A stretch of DNA of 64,000 nucleotides from Thalassospira xianhensis MCCC 1A02616 (GTDB lineage Bacteria; Pseudomonadota; Alphaproteobacteria; Rhodospirillales; Thalassospiraceae): positions 80,739-144,738 of the forward strand of contig NZ_JPWA01000010.1 in NCBI RefSeq assembly GCF_003326475.1, written 5' to 3'. The notes beneath the pieces are model-generated. The model was not told the origin of the DNA and did not search any database. It saw nothing but the letters and a program-made list of their open reading frames with translations. The position numbers and the translations under genes were made by a program. Below, in pieces: positions 34,225 through 43,030 of this stretch (position 1 is the first letter of the stretch; each line of letters opens with the position of its first letter).

Positions 34225-34240
34225 AGGCACGCTTCTTGCG
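34225..34240 (+). promoter_or_regulatory. Sigma-54 promoter for fliD-fliS
   Basis: AGGCACG-CTTC-TTGCG has correct spacing with good -24 (GGCACG) and -12 (TTGC) cores. It overlaps the 3' arm of a short GCCTTT/AAAGGC inverted repeat after flaG. The expected start is near 34250, 57 bp before fliD. Confidence 0.65.
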
Positions 34241-34306
34241 TAAAAGATCGTGTTCAGGCAAGACGTGTAAAAGTTGCCGACCGACAAAGCCCAGGGAGCA
34301 AGGCAA

Positions 34307-36055
34307 ATGAGCGGCGTAAACCTTAATAACATCTATGTCGGAGAGAACGGTCGAATTCAGCTTTCGGGCGGCTCTTCGAATATCGATTTCGTCGATGTCG
34401 TCGACAAAATGATCGCTGCACGCCGTTTGCCCGCAGATTCCCTTGAAAAACGTGTCGAAGCCAACGATGAAAAGCTTGCCGCGTTAAAAGAATTGCAGAC
34501 CCTTGTCGGTACGCTCAAAGACACGATGGCCAACCTTTACGGCGCGACAAGCTTCGATAAGTCGAAAAACATCTTCGAAGCCAAACAGATTTTCGCATCC
34601 GCCTCGAACGGTGCAGGTACCGCATCCCCTGTCGGGCAATTGATGGGCGTAACCGCCAAAAATGCGGCTGCGGCCGGTACTTATAGCTTCGAGATCAGTC
34701 AGGTCGCATCCAAGCACAAGATCGCTAGCAACACCCAAGCCGTGAACCCGACCGACGATGCACCTGTTGGCGCAGGGACTTTCAATATATCAACGGCTAC
34801 CGGCAATGCCGATATCACGGTTGCTGCCGACGACTCGCTGCTTGATATCCGCGATAAAATTAATGCCGTAACATCGAGCACCGGCGTTCAGGCATCAGTT
34901 GTAAAGGTTGCCGACGGACAGTCTACCCTGATTTTCACTTCAACCGCAGAAGGTGAAGACAACCGCATGACATTGAGTGATGTCAGTGGGACGGTATTGG
35001 CCGATCTTGGCGCAAATGAAATTGATCCGGGTAATAATGCCGAATTTACTCTTGATGGCATTGCTGTCTCTCGGTCGTCGAATGAAATTTCCGATCTGAT
35101 CGACGGGCTGAGCATCAGCCTGTATGATGCCGAACCGGGCACAACGATCAAAATCGAAGTTGAACAGGACCTTAATCAGGCCAAGTCCGCCATTGTCGGA
35201 TTTGTCGAAGCCTACAACGCTGTCCAGACATTTATAAACGAAAAGACGTTCGTTGACCCGATTACAGGCGAAAAGTCCGAAGATGCCATTCTGCTTGGCA
35301 ACTCGGCGGTTAAGAATATCGAATCGTCGCTGCAGCAGCTTGCAGGTTCGTTTGCCAAAAACGTTACCGATCGCGCGGGCGAGACTGATTATTCAGTTCT
35401 GGCGGAAATTGGTATCGACTTTGTTCCTTATGGAACATCGGAAGATCCACTTTTGAATAAAACGCTGGAGCTTGATGAAACCAAGCTTGATGAGGCGCTT
35501 CTTAATCAATCGACCGAGGTTATGGAGCTCTTTAATTTCCGAGCTAAAACCGACAACGCCAACCTGACCATGACCGGTTTCAACGGTAAAACAGGCGGCG
35601 GCCAGTATGACTTTACGATCAATGCTGCTGGCGGAACCATTACCAGCGTGACTTATGACGTTACGATTGATGGTGTTACCACAACCGGAAAGAATGCTAC
35701 TATCTCGGGCAACAGCATCACAACAGCGGATGGTTTGCGCCTGATTTACACTGGCGACGGAACCGCCGTTGAAAACGCAACGATAAATACCAGTGTTGGT
35801 CTCGGCACCCAGTTCTATTTTGAACTCGATAGCTTCCTTGACAAGGATGAAGGTGTTCTTTCGCAGGAAATCGAGTCCATCGAAACGCAGAATGCATCTT
35901 ATGAAGACAAGATTGATCGCATTGACGAACGCCTTGTAAGGCAGCGCGAAAATCTTATGGATCGCTTCATTGCCATGGAAGCAGCACTTGCCCGGATGAA
36001 AAATATCCAGAGTTCTCTCGATGAATTGATGGCTGCTGGCAAAGATAGTGATTAA
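34307..36055 (+). CDS. fliD: Filament cap protein FliD
   Basis: 582 residues from ATG 34307 behind GGGAGCAAGG; an 11-codon upstream extension is rejected. The N-terminal SNIDFVDVVDKMIAARRLPA replaces the usual DxxxxVxxLMxAExxPl motif, with coiled-coil residues following. Hook-IN motifs are seen in the middle (TVAADDSLLDIRDKINAVTS). The C-terminal YEDKIDRIDERLVRQRENLM with DRFIAMEAALARMKNIQSSL is the conserved FliD end. It is followed by fliS. Confidence 0.95.
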   Translation: MSGVNLNNIYVGENGRIQLSGGSSNIDFVDVVDKMIAARRLPADSLEKRVEANDEKLAALKELQTLVGTLKDTMANLYGATSFDKSKNIFEAKQIFASASNGAGTASPVGQLMGVTAKNAAAAGTYSFEISQVASKHKIASNTQAVNPTDDAPVGAGTFNISTATGNADITVAADDSLLDIRDKINAVTSSTGVQASVVKVADGQSTLIFTSTAEGEDNRMTLSDVSGTVLADLGANEIDPGNNAEFTLDGIAVSRSSNEISDLIDGLSISLYDAEPGTTIKIEVEQDLNQAKSAIVGFVEAYNAVQTFINEKTFVDPITGEKSEDAILLGNSAVKNIESSLQQLAGSFAKNVTDRAGETDYSVLAEIGIDFVPYGTSEDPLLNKTLELDETKLDEALLNQSTEVMELFNFRAKTDNANLTMTGFNGKTGGGQYDFTINAAGGTITSVTYDVTIDGVTTTGKNATISGNSITTADGLRLIYTGDGTAVENATINTSVGLGTQFYFELDSFLDKDEGVLSQEIESIETQNASYEDKIDRIDERLVRQRENLMDRFIAMEAALARMKNIQSSLDELMAAGKDSD

Positions 36056-36112
36056 CATTTAATACTCAGACATGCACACTGACAGGACGCCTAGCAGACC
36101 AAGGAGTGTAGC

Positions 36113-36619
36113 GTGAAAGAGCATGCAGCACACATATACAGAAACCAGCAAGTCAATACAGCCTCGCCGGCCAAGATGGTCTTCATGCTGTACGAGAAGA
36201 CGCTATCCTGCTTGCAGGAAGCTCTGCGAGCAATTGATGCCCGGGATATCCAAAGCCGCTGTAATGCCAATTGTCGTGCTCTTGACCTGATTGCCCATCT
36301 CTCCAATACACTGGATATGGATCAGGGCGGTGAGATCGCGACCAATCTGGAACGACTTTATACCCATTGCATGCTGCGGTTAATGGATGTTGATCGCCAT
36401 AACGATCCGCAGGCTGCACATGATGTTATCAAGCTTTTGACACCTCTTCGCGATTCTTGGGCAACACTTGCCGAAAGAAGCGAGAACGAAATGCGCCAGG
36501 CAATCCTTGCGGCACAACAGACTCAGCAACCTCGCCCGCAGTCCTATCCGCAAGCAGATCGACAGGACGCAGAAGACAAAGAACAACGTCCCAAATCAGG
36601 TCTTTCGATTTCTGCCTGA
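36113..36619 (+). CDS. fliS: Flagellin export chaperone FliS
   Basis: 168 residues from GTG 36113, preceded by AAGGAG. FliS features are YRNQQVNTASPAKMVFMLYE with KTLSCLQEAL, and the helical core HCMLRLMDVDRHNDPQAAHD followed by VIKLLTPLRDSWATL. It caps the C-terminal helix of flagellin before export. A Gln/Arg/Asp-rich tail (about 135-168) extends past the usual 125-135 residues. It ends at a strong terminator. Confidence 0.93.
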   Translation: MKEHAAHIYRNQQVNTASPAKMVFMLYEKTLSCLQEALRAIDARDIQSRCNANCRALDLIAHLSNTLDMDQGGEIATNLERLYTHCMLRLMDVDRHNDPQAAHDVIKLLTPLRDSWATLAERSENEMRQAILAAQQTQQPRPQSYPQADRQDAEDKEQRPKSGLSISA

Positions 36620-36640
36620 ACCATCAATTTTCAAATGCTA

Positions 36641-36672
36641 AAGCTTCCGTCTTTTCTGACGGAAGCTTTTTT
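36641..36672 (+). terminator. Terminator of fliD-fliS
   Basis: AAGCTTCCGTC (36641-36651) pairs with GACGGAAGCTT (36658-36668), followed by TTTT. A second hairpin, TTCATGCC / GGCATGAA, follows at 36671-36691. Confidence 0.9.
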
Positions 36673-36697
36673 CATGCCCTATCGGCATGAAAAGCCC

Positions 36698-36710
36698 GGC
36701 AAAAAATGCC
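36698..36710 (+). promoter_or_regulatory. GGCA-N5-TGCC palindrome upstream of fliK promoter
   Basis: GGCAAAAAATGCC, preceded by CCC, lies about 60 bp upstream of the fliK -24/-12 promoter. The same 13-bp pattern occurs at flagellin 1 and fliF, and is a candidate FlbD-binding element. Confidence 0.45.
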
Positions 36711-36770
36711 TTTGCCCACAATCAACGATTAAGTAGCTGATTCTTTATACGAATCCGAAACGCCCAAAAC

Positions 36771-36786
36771 TGGCCCGTCTCTTGCA
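36771..36786 (+). promoter_or_regulatory. Sigma-54 promoter for fliK-flgD-flgE
   Basis: TGGCCCG-TCTC-TTGCA: one mismatch in the -24 box, perfect -12 box and spacing. The expected start is near 36796, 25 bp before fliK. Confidence 0.7.
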
Positions 36787-36820
36787 AATGTTCTGACACT
36801 GTTTTGAGAAGGACCATGTC

Positions 36821-38434
36821 ATGAACAGCTCTGCGATTATCAGATCGGCATCACCTACCATATCCATTCCGGGCCAAACTGCGTCTGCCAGCAGCGACGT
36901 ATCCTTTGGCGACATGATGGAGCGGATCACTGACAACTGGGCAGAACGCAATGCTCAGGTCCATCACGAGACGGCAAAAAATGCCCAGGCTCAAATTCGC
37001 GAGAATACAGATGCCCGACGCAGCGACAGTGCAGACAGCAAGTTGCGCGACGATTATATCACACCTGATGCACCGCGGACCGATACGCGCTCCAGCAGCG
37101 ATGACCGTGATCATTATGACGACGTCGACACAGCCGATAAGCATGATGATCCTCGTCCGGCACGTGATGTAGCCGACAGCAAGGGCGAACAGGAGCGCGA
37201 CGACCTGAATGGAAAAGAAACAACTTCGGCATCCGATCCCAAAGAGGCTTCTGACGAGCAGGATGACGATGTAGCCAATGCTGATCAGCCTGCCAAAGCA
37301 AAAGACGAAACTGCCGCTTCTGCAGATCCAGCCTCGAAAGACGAGCCGACGATTGACCCGAACATGGCGGCCGTGCCCGCTGTCAATCCCGCGGTAAACG
37401 CGCAGGCCGCTAAGACTGTCGCCGGGACACAGACGGCAGCTGCAGTGGCAGGAACAGCTGCTCAGTCGGCTACAGGCACCCCAGCCCAGAATACCGAGGG
37501 CACTACCGACGGATTGATGAACTCCACAGCCCTGTCGCAACCTGCAGCAGCCGCAACGGCAAAATCTGCCCTTAACGGCCTGGATGGAAGCAGCACTGCT
37601 GCTGATGACAATGACAGCTTTATCGCCAAGGTCGTTGATGCCATGAGCGGCGAAGGCAATACCAGATCCGGCACCAAAACCGAAAATTCGGGCAACAGTA
37701 CCAATGCTGTGAATGCAAATAACAATGCGGGTCAGCAAAATCCTGCCTCGTCGGGTAATGCGATCGCAGCGAACGGGACCAATCAGGCAGCACAGCAGGC
37801 AATGGCCGCTGCGGCGAGTGTGCCGAATATGCAACCGGGTGCACAGACAGCAACGACCGGTAATGCTGCAACTACCGTTAACGCAACCGGGTCTGCCGAG
37901 AGTACGGCCCAGGCAGCCAATGGAACACTTACCGGCAATAGTAGCCTGAACCAGAGCAATTCTGCTGGACAAACCGCACATACAGCACGCCATGCCCCCG
38001 CCCAGCAGGTGCAGCAGCAAGTCGCGGTGCATATCCGCAATGCCGCCAGCGAGGGTGTGGACAAGATTTCGGTTCAACTGCGCCCTGAACATCTTGGACG
38101 GGTCGACGTGAAACTTGAAATTGGCCACGATGGTCGTGTTCAGGGCGTTATTCAGGCCGACACGCGTGAAACACTTGACATGCTTCGTCAGGACTCACGT
38201 GCGCTGCAGCAAGCTCTCAAGGATGCGGGCCTGAACGCAGACAGCCAAAGTTTTACCTTCGAGCACAGGAACGAAGGTGGCCAAAGCCAGGAAGGCAACG
38301 GCCAATCCAGATTGGCAAACAATTCTGGCAGTGCGCCTGACGAAGGCGATGTCATGAGTGGTGCCGAGCTCGCTGAACATGTCGCGATTGGCTATGGGGT
38401 TAATCCCAACGGCCTCGTTGATATCCGAATTTAG
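36821..38434 (+). CDS. fliK: Hook-length control protein FliK
   Basis: 537 residues. The long middle is Ala/Thr/Asn/Gln/Asp-rich and without clear structure, as in the ruler part of FliK. The C-terminal Flg_hook domain (about 400-480) reads VAVHIRNAASEGVDKISVQL, RPEHLGRVDVKLEIGHDGRV and QGVIQADTRETLDMLRQDSR, the conserved L.P..LG.V.v.l....g.l.v.f pattern. FliK measures hook length and switches FlhB specificity. It is followed by flgD and flgE. Confidence 0.95.
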   Translation: MNSSAIIRSASPTISIPGQTASASSDVSFGDMMERITDNWAERNAQVHHETAKNAQAQIRENTDARRSDSADSKLRDDYITPDAPRTDTRSSSDDRDHYDDVDTADKHDDPRPARDVADSKGEQERDDLNGKETTSASDPKEASDEQDDDVANADQPAKAKDETAASADPASKDEPTIDPNMAAVPAVNPAVNAQAAKTVAGTQTAAAVAGTAAQSATGTPAQNTEGTTDGLMNSTALSQPAAAATAKSALNGLDGSSTAADDNDSFIAKVVDAMSGEGNTRSGTKTENSGNSTNAVNANNNAGQQNPASSGNAIAANGTNQAAQQAMAAAASVPNMQPGAQTATTGNAATTVNATGSAESTAQAANGTLTGNSSLNQSNSAGQTAHTARHAPAQQVQQQVAVHIRNAASEGVDKISVQLRPEHLGRVDVKLEIGHDGRVQGVIQADTRETLDMLRQDSRALQQALKDAGLNADSQSFTFEHRNEGGQSQEGNGQSRLANNSGSAPDEGDVMSGAELAEHVAIGYGVNPNGLVDIRI

Positions 38435-38455
38435 GAAAGGTAGGGGAACAGGATC

Positions 38456-39229
38456 ATGACCGTTTCATCAACTACCAATATTGGTGTGGCAGGAAACAAT
38501 ACGAATGCTGCCTCCAGCAACTCCGCCAGCCAGTTGGCCCAGAACTTCGACACGTTCCTGACGCTGTTGACCACCCAGCTCAAGAACCAGGATCCGACCT
38601 CGCCGATGGAAAGTGACAAATTCACCGACCAGTTGAGCCAGTTCGCCCAAGTCGAGCAAGGGATTCAGAGCAACAAGAACCTTGAAAACCTGCTTGCGAT
38701 GCAAAGCCAGCAGCGACAGCTTTCCGCCCTGTCCTATGTCGGGGCCGAGATCGAAGCGGTTGGCGACACCAACTGGCTCGAAGATGGTGGCGATCTCAAA
38801 TACAAATACAACATCTCGCCGGAAGTTCCGCGCCTGCAGCTGCAGGTTCAGGATCAGAGCGGGAAGACGGTTTATTCCGAAGATCTCACCGATGTTTCCG
38901 GTCTCCAGAACTTTACCTGGGATGGCAAAAACAATAGTGGCGTCGAACAAGCCGAGGGAGCCTACACCCTGGTGCTTAAACCGATGGCGGCTAACGGTGA
39001 TACCTTCAAGGACGAAAAAGGGAAACCGGCCTCAATGGCGATTGGCATCATTGGCAATGTCGACAGTGTCGATATTGGTGATGACGATATTTATCTACGT
39101 ATCGGTGACGTTTCTGTACCGTTCGGAACCCTGACCAACGTGAAACTTGGCGCGAACAGTACAGATACCGGAACCGAGACCGGCGACAATAATAATCCCG
39201 GAACTGACGAACAGGACGAAGCAGCCTGA
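38456..39229 (+). CDS. flgD: Hook cap protein FlgD
   Basis: 257 residues. The N-terminal export and capping region reads NFDTFLTLLTTQLKNQDPTS followed by PMESDKFTDQLSQFAQVEQG, the FlgD hallmark. The C-terminal FlgD-Ig/tudor domains carry YSEDLTDVSGLQNFTWDGKN and an Asn/Gly/Asp-rich tail. It lies 21 bp after fliK and 51 bp before flgE. Confidence 0.97.
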   Translation: MTVSSTTNIGVAGNNTNAASSNSASQLAQNFDTFLTLLTTQLKNQDPTSPMESDKFTDQLSQFAQVEQGIQSNKNLENLLAMQSQQRQLSALSYVGAEIEAVGDTNWLEDGGDLKYKYNISPEVPRLQLQVQDQSGKTVYSEDLTDVSGLQNFTWDGKNNSGVEQAEGAYTLVLKPMAANGDTFKDEKGKPASMAIGIIGNVDSVDIGDDDIYLRIGDVSVPFGTLTNVKLGANSTDTGTETGDNNNPGTDEQDEAA

Positions 39230-39280
39230 AGGCTTTCATCCGGATTTTGATCAACACCCTGTAGGTGCAGGAGAAATACA

Positions 39281-40990
39281 ATGAGCCTTTTTGGTGCTAT
39301 GATTTCCGGTGTATCCGGCCTGAATGCCCAGTCGCAAAACCTGGGCGTCATTTCGGATAACATCTCGAACCTCAACACGGTTGGTTATAAAGGTACCGTT
39401 GGGCGTTTTTCGACGCTTGTTACGGAATCCGCGACCAACACCCGTTACACCCCCGGTGGTGTACGATTCCACCCGACAGCCCTGATCAGCAAACAGGGCC
39501 TGTTGCAGGCGACCTCGTCAAATACAGCAGCCGCAATTTCCGGCGATGGCTTTTTTGTTGTCCGCGACACGAACACTCCCGGCTCGGACAACGAGATATT
39601 CTTCACGCGTGCGGGTGATTTCAAACCTGACGATGACGGTTATTTGCGGAATACTGCCGGATATTATGTTCAGGGCTGGGCAACTGATCGTAACGGCGTC
39701 CTTCTGGACCCGACAGGAACACCAACTACGTCGAACAGCTCCGCAATCTCTGATTTGCAGGTTCTTGACATCAACTCGATCCTGACGGCAGCCGCGTCAA
39801 CCACAACGATCGAGTTCGGAGCAAACCTTAATGCCAACGAAACACCGTTGACAGGCGGTTCGGATGTTTCCACAACATTGGGTATTGATGGTACTGCTGC
39901 CCTTGCGGGTCAGGCAGGTATCGCCGCCGGTGATTCTTTTGACATCACCTATAACGGTACCACCACGACAATCACGATCAACGCTGGTGAAACACTTGCT
40001 GATATCGCTGCAGAAATCAGTGCTGTTACCGGCGTGACAGCAACCGCCACTGCAACCGGCACCAACGATACCCTGACCATTACCGGTTCGTTCGCCGATC
40101 AGGATGTTGTCATTACCAACAACAATAACACACCTCTGACCGCCCTTGGCTTCTCCGGTCCGTTCCCGGCAACTCTGGCTGCGACCTACACGGGTGGTAA
40201 CCTGGCATCAGGTGCTGTTGCCGAAAACAACACCATGCCGGTAACAATCTATGATTCCCTTGGTACTGCACATGTTGTCCAGTTGCAGGTCATCAAGCTG
40301 GGTCAGAACCGTTGGGGATTTGAGCTTACCGGAACCACGGCAACAGGCGAACTTGATGCAACCCAGCATCCTAACGGATTGATCCAGTCCGGTGTCATTA
40401 CCTTTAACGGTGACGGCAGCCTGCGAACCTTTACTGACAACGCTGGTACCGACCTGCTTGATCAGGAAATCACCGCAAACTGGACCAATGGCTCCAACCC
40501 CAACGAAATCACCCTTGATCTCGGTACGGTTGGACTGACTAACGGTATCACCCAGTTTGGTGCAGGTTCGGACTCTAACGGTAACCTCGTAGAGTATGAT
40601 ACCCGCTTCATCAACCAGAACGGTGCGCAAGCAGGTTCCATGGTGAACTATGCCTTTACCGAGGACGGTTTCCTTCAGGTTGAATTCGCCAACGGCGTGA
40701 AACGTCCGATTTACAAGTTGGCTATTGCCACCTTTGAAGCGCCGGACGAAATGGAAAACTATACTGGCAACGTTTATCGCCAGACCCGTGAATCGGGTGA
40801 CTATCTGCTGCGTGAGCCGGGGCTGAACGGTGCAGGTAACGTCGTAGCATCGGCTCTTGAATCGTCGAACGTCGATCTTGCCGAGGAATTCACAAACATG
40901 ATTGTGACCCAGCGCGCCTATTCGGCGAACACCAAGACGATCACCACGACTGATGAAATGCTTGACGAGCTGATCCGTATCAAACGGTAA
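39281..40990 (+). CDS. flgE: Flagellar hook protein FlgE
   Basis: 569 residues. The N-terminus has MSLFGAMISGVSGLNAQSQN with LGVISDNISNLNTVGYKG, and the C-terminus ESSNVDLAEEFTNMIVTQRA with YSANTKTITTTDEMLDELIR, both typical of hook protein. The FlgE D2-like region contains ITINAGETLADIAAEISAVT and AENNTMPVTIYDSLGTAHVV. It has a strong ribosome-binding site (GCAGGAGAAATACA) and ends at a tandem terminator. Longer than the enteric protein but usual for alphaproteobacteria. Confidence 0.97.
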   Translation: MSLFGAMISGVSGLNAQSQNLGVISDNISNLNTVGYKGTVGRFSTLVTESATNTRYTPGGVRFHPTALISKQGLLQATSSNTAAAISGDGFFVVRDTNTPGSDNEIFFTRAGDFKPDDDGYLRNTAGYYVQGWATDRNGVLLDPTGTPTTSNSSAISDLQVLDINSILTAAASTTTIEFGANLNANETPLTGGSDVSTTLGIDGTAALAGQAGIAAGDSFDITYNGTTTTITINAGETLADIAAEISAVTGVTATATATGTNDTLTITGSFADQDVVITNNNNTPLTALGFSGPFPATLAATYTGGNLASGAVAENNTMPVTIYDSLGTAHVVQLQVIKLGQNRWGFELTGTTATGELDATQHPNGLIQSGVITFNGDGSLRTFTDNAGTDLLDQEITANWTNGSNPNEITLDLGTVGLTNGITQFGAGSDSNGNLVEYDTRFINQNGAQAGSMVNYAFTEDGFLQVEFANGVKRPIYKLAIATFEAPDEMENYTGNVYRQTRESGDYLLREPGLNGAGNVVASALESSNVDLAEEFTNMIVTQRAYSANTKTITTTDEMLDELIRIKR

Positions 40991-41000
40991 CTGATTGATA

Positions 41001-41078
41001 CCATCGGGGCGGCTTTGCGGCCCCGATGGACTGCATATTACAGGGACTCGCCCGGCTTTTTCAGCCGGGCTTCTTTTT
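41001..41078 (+). terminator. Tandem terminators after flgE
   Basis: The first stem is CCATCGGGGC (41001-41010) / GCCCCGATGG (41020-41029). The second is GCCCGGCT (41050-41057) / AGCCGGGC (41063-41070), followed by TTCTTTTT. The second is a classic intrinsic terminator. Confidence 0.9.
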
Positions 41079-41170
41079 GGCACCCACAATACCTACATAA
41101 TGGGCAGCATATTGATCTCGCCAAAGATGCAAATGATTCAAATCACTGGCGAATTTTGGACACATTACTG

Positions 41171-41204
41171 GGCAATAATTGCCGGTCGTTAACCTGTTCT
41201 TCAA
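41171..41204 (+). promoter_or_regulatory. fliF upstream elements: GGCA-N5-TGCC palindrome and CtrA-like box
   Basis: GGCAATAATTGCC (41171-41183) is a near-perfect inverted repeat of the type seen at other flagellar promoters. Immediately after it, TTAA-CCTGTTC-TTCA (41189-41203) matches the CtrA box TTAA-N7-TTAA with one mismatch. In Caulobacter, fliF is activated by CtrA and repressed by FlbD, so the arrangement is suggestive. Confidence 0.45.
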
Positions 41205-41299
41205 TATGCGCTTCTATTCGTTGATGATACCGGTAGCTATTGTGCGGACATCTGCCGGTGTTGGGGACAGTGGTAACAATCGATCCGGAGCAGTCGAAC

Positions 41300-42949
41300 G
41301 TGGGCGGTTTATTGCAAACGCTTAAAGGTCTTGGACCGACGCGCCTGATGGCCATCAGTGGCGTCGGGGTGTTGCTGCTTGTGTTTTTTGCATTCCTTAT
41401 TCTGCGTGTTTCGGCACCGAACATGGAATTGCTTTATCGCGATCTTAATCCCGCGGACGCCAGCCAGATCGTCAACCGGCTCGAAGAACAGCAGGTTTCT
41501 TATCAGCTTTTGAATAACGGCACCGAAATTCTGGTCCCGGCCGATCAGGTCAACCGCATGCGCCTGTCGATGGCCGAAAGCGGTTTGCCGACAGGTGGTT
41601 CCGTCGGCTATGAAGTTTTCGACAATGGCAGCGGCCTTGGCGCGACCAGCTTTGAACAGAACATCAACCATGTCCGCGCCCTTGAGGGCGAGTTGGCGCG
41701 TACCATCGCGGCCATACAGTCCGTGCAGCAGGCGCGCGTTCATCTTGTGTTACCCAAACGCCAAATGTTCTCGCGTGAAACACAGGAAGCAAGCGCATCC
41801 ATCGCCGTTAAAATGGCTGGCGGAGAATTGAAGCCCGAACAGGTCATTGCCATCCAGCATCTTGTCGCGGCAGCGGTGCCCCAACTGACCCCAAGCAAGG
41901 TTTCGATCATTGATGAACGTGGACGCCTTCTGGCGCGCGGTCAGGGCGAAGAGCAATCATCTACATTCCTGACCCAGACCGCCGATGAAATGCGCATCCG
42001 CAACGAAACGCGTCTGCGCAACACCATTGAAGATCTTCTGTCGCGTTCCCTTGGCTATGGCGAAGTCCGCGCCGAAGTTTCGGTTGAAATGGATTTCAAC
42101 AAGGTCACAACCGCGGATGAACGGTTTAACCCGGACGAACGGGTTGTGCGTTCCAGCCAGACGATCGACGAAAATTCCACCAACAGCGAAACCGAGGGTG
42201 CCGACCCGGTAACGCTGCAAAACAATCTGCCGGACGCCAACTTTGACGCCGGACAGGGAGCAGGCACCAGCAGCCAGGAAACCCGTTCCGAGGAAACCGT
42301 CAATTACGAGATCTCCAAAACCACCACGACAAAGGTCAAGGAAATTGGCGAAATTTCCCGTGTGACCGTTGCTGTTCTGGTTGATGGCACCTATACGACA
42401 GACGAAAACGGTGAACGGCTTTATCAGGAACGTTCCCCAGAAGACCTGGAAAAGATCGCGGCCCTTGTTCGCAGTGCAATCGGCTATGACCCGGCGCGTA
42501 GCGATCAGGTCGAAGTGATCAATATGAGATTTGCCGACACGGCAGACCTGTTCCCGGATGAAGATGTCGAAACGTTCCTTGGTCTCGACAAAGCCGAAAT
42601 CTTCCGTATCGCCGAGATGCTGGTCCTTGCCATCGTTGCGATCCTGGTCATCCTTCTGGTGGTTCGCCCGCTCCTGACCCGTGCCTTCGAAACACTGCCA
42701 AGTGCTGCCGATATGGCACAGCGTCAGTTGCTGGCCGAGGACATGACGGCAGAAGGCACCCCTGCCCTGACAGGGCCATCACCGGTCCCGATGGCACCGG
42801 GCATGGAAGATGGCGAAGAACTGATCAACCTGTCGCAGGTCGAAGGTCGCGTGAAAGCCTCCTCGGTCAAGAAGATCGGCGAGATTGTCGAGAAGCATCC
42901 GGAAGAGGCCCTGTCGATCATTCGCAACTGGCTTTATCAGGAAACCTGA
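41300..42949 (+). CDS. fliF: MS-ring protein FliF
   Basis: 549 residues from GTG 41300, preceded by CCGGAG at 9 nt. This start puts GLLQTLKGLGPTRLMAISGV at the N-terminus as in relatives; longer starts at TTG 41240 or GTG 41270 are possible. Two transmembrane helices are seen (about 14-38, and 436-458 in EIFRIAEMLVLAIVAILVIL). The YscJ-like ring-building part has LYRDLNPADASQIVNRLEEQ and RVHLVLPKRQMFSRETQEAS. The C-terminal FliG-binding region is VKKIGEIVEKHPEEALSIIR. fliG does not follow it here. Confidence 0.96.
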   Translation: MGGLLQTLKGLGPTRLMAISGVGVLLLVFFAFLILRVSAPNMELLYRDLNPADASQIVNRLEEQQVSYQLLNNGTEILVPADQVNRMRLSMAESGLPTGGSVGYEVFDNGSGLGATSFEQNINHVRALEGELARTIAAIQSVQQARVHLVLPKRQMFSRETQEASASIAVKMAGGELKPEQVIAIQHLVAAAVPQLTPSKVSIIDERGRLLARGQGEEQSSTFLTQTADEMRIRNETRLRNTIEDLLSRSLGYGEVRAEVSVEMDFNKVTTADERFNPDERVVRSSQTIDENSTNSETEGADPVTLQNNLPDANFDAGQGAGTSSQETRSEETVNYEISKTTTTKVKEIGEISRVTVAVLVDGTYTTDENGERLYQERSPEDLEKIAALVRSAIGYDPARSDQVEVINMRFADTADLFPDEDVETFLGLDKAEIFRIAEMLVLAIVAILVILLVVRPLLTRAFETLPSAADMAQRQLLAEDMTAEGTPALTGPSPVPMAPGMEDGEELINLSQVEGRVKASSVKKIGEIVEKHPEEALSIIRNWLYQET

Positions 42950-43030
42950 TTTGCCTGACGGTCCAATCATGGGCAGGGTGGCGTAAGGCCACCGGCCTGC
43001 TTGTCGCACAAACCAAACCAGCGGTTCGAT

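Noticed and set aside
36851..38128. Minus-strand open frame of 425 codons opposite fliK
   Set aside because: A shadow of the Ala/Thr/Gln-rich fliK coding sequence; its Cys/Arg/Gly-rich translation has no family and fliK is clear.
41050..41095. TGGCACC at the end of the flgE terminator as a sigma-54 promoter for fliF
   Set aside because: No TTGC -12 element at the required spacing (the sequence reads ATACC), and it overlaps the terminator T run.
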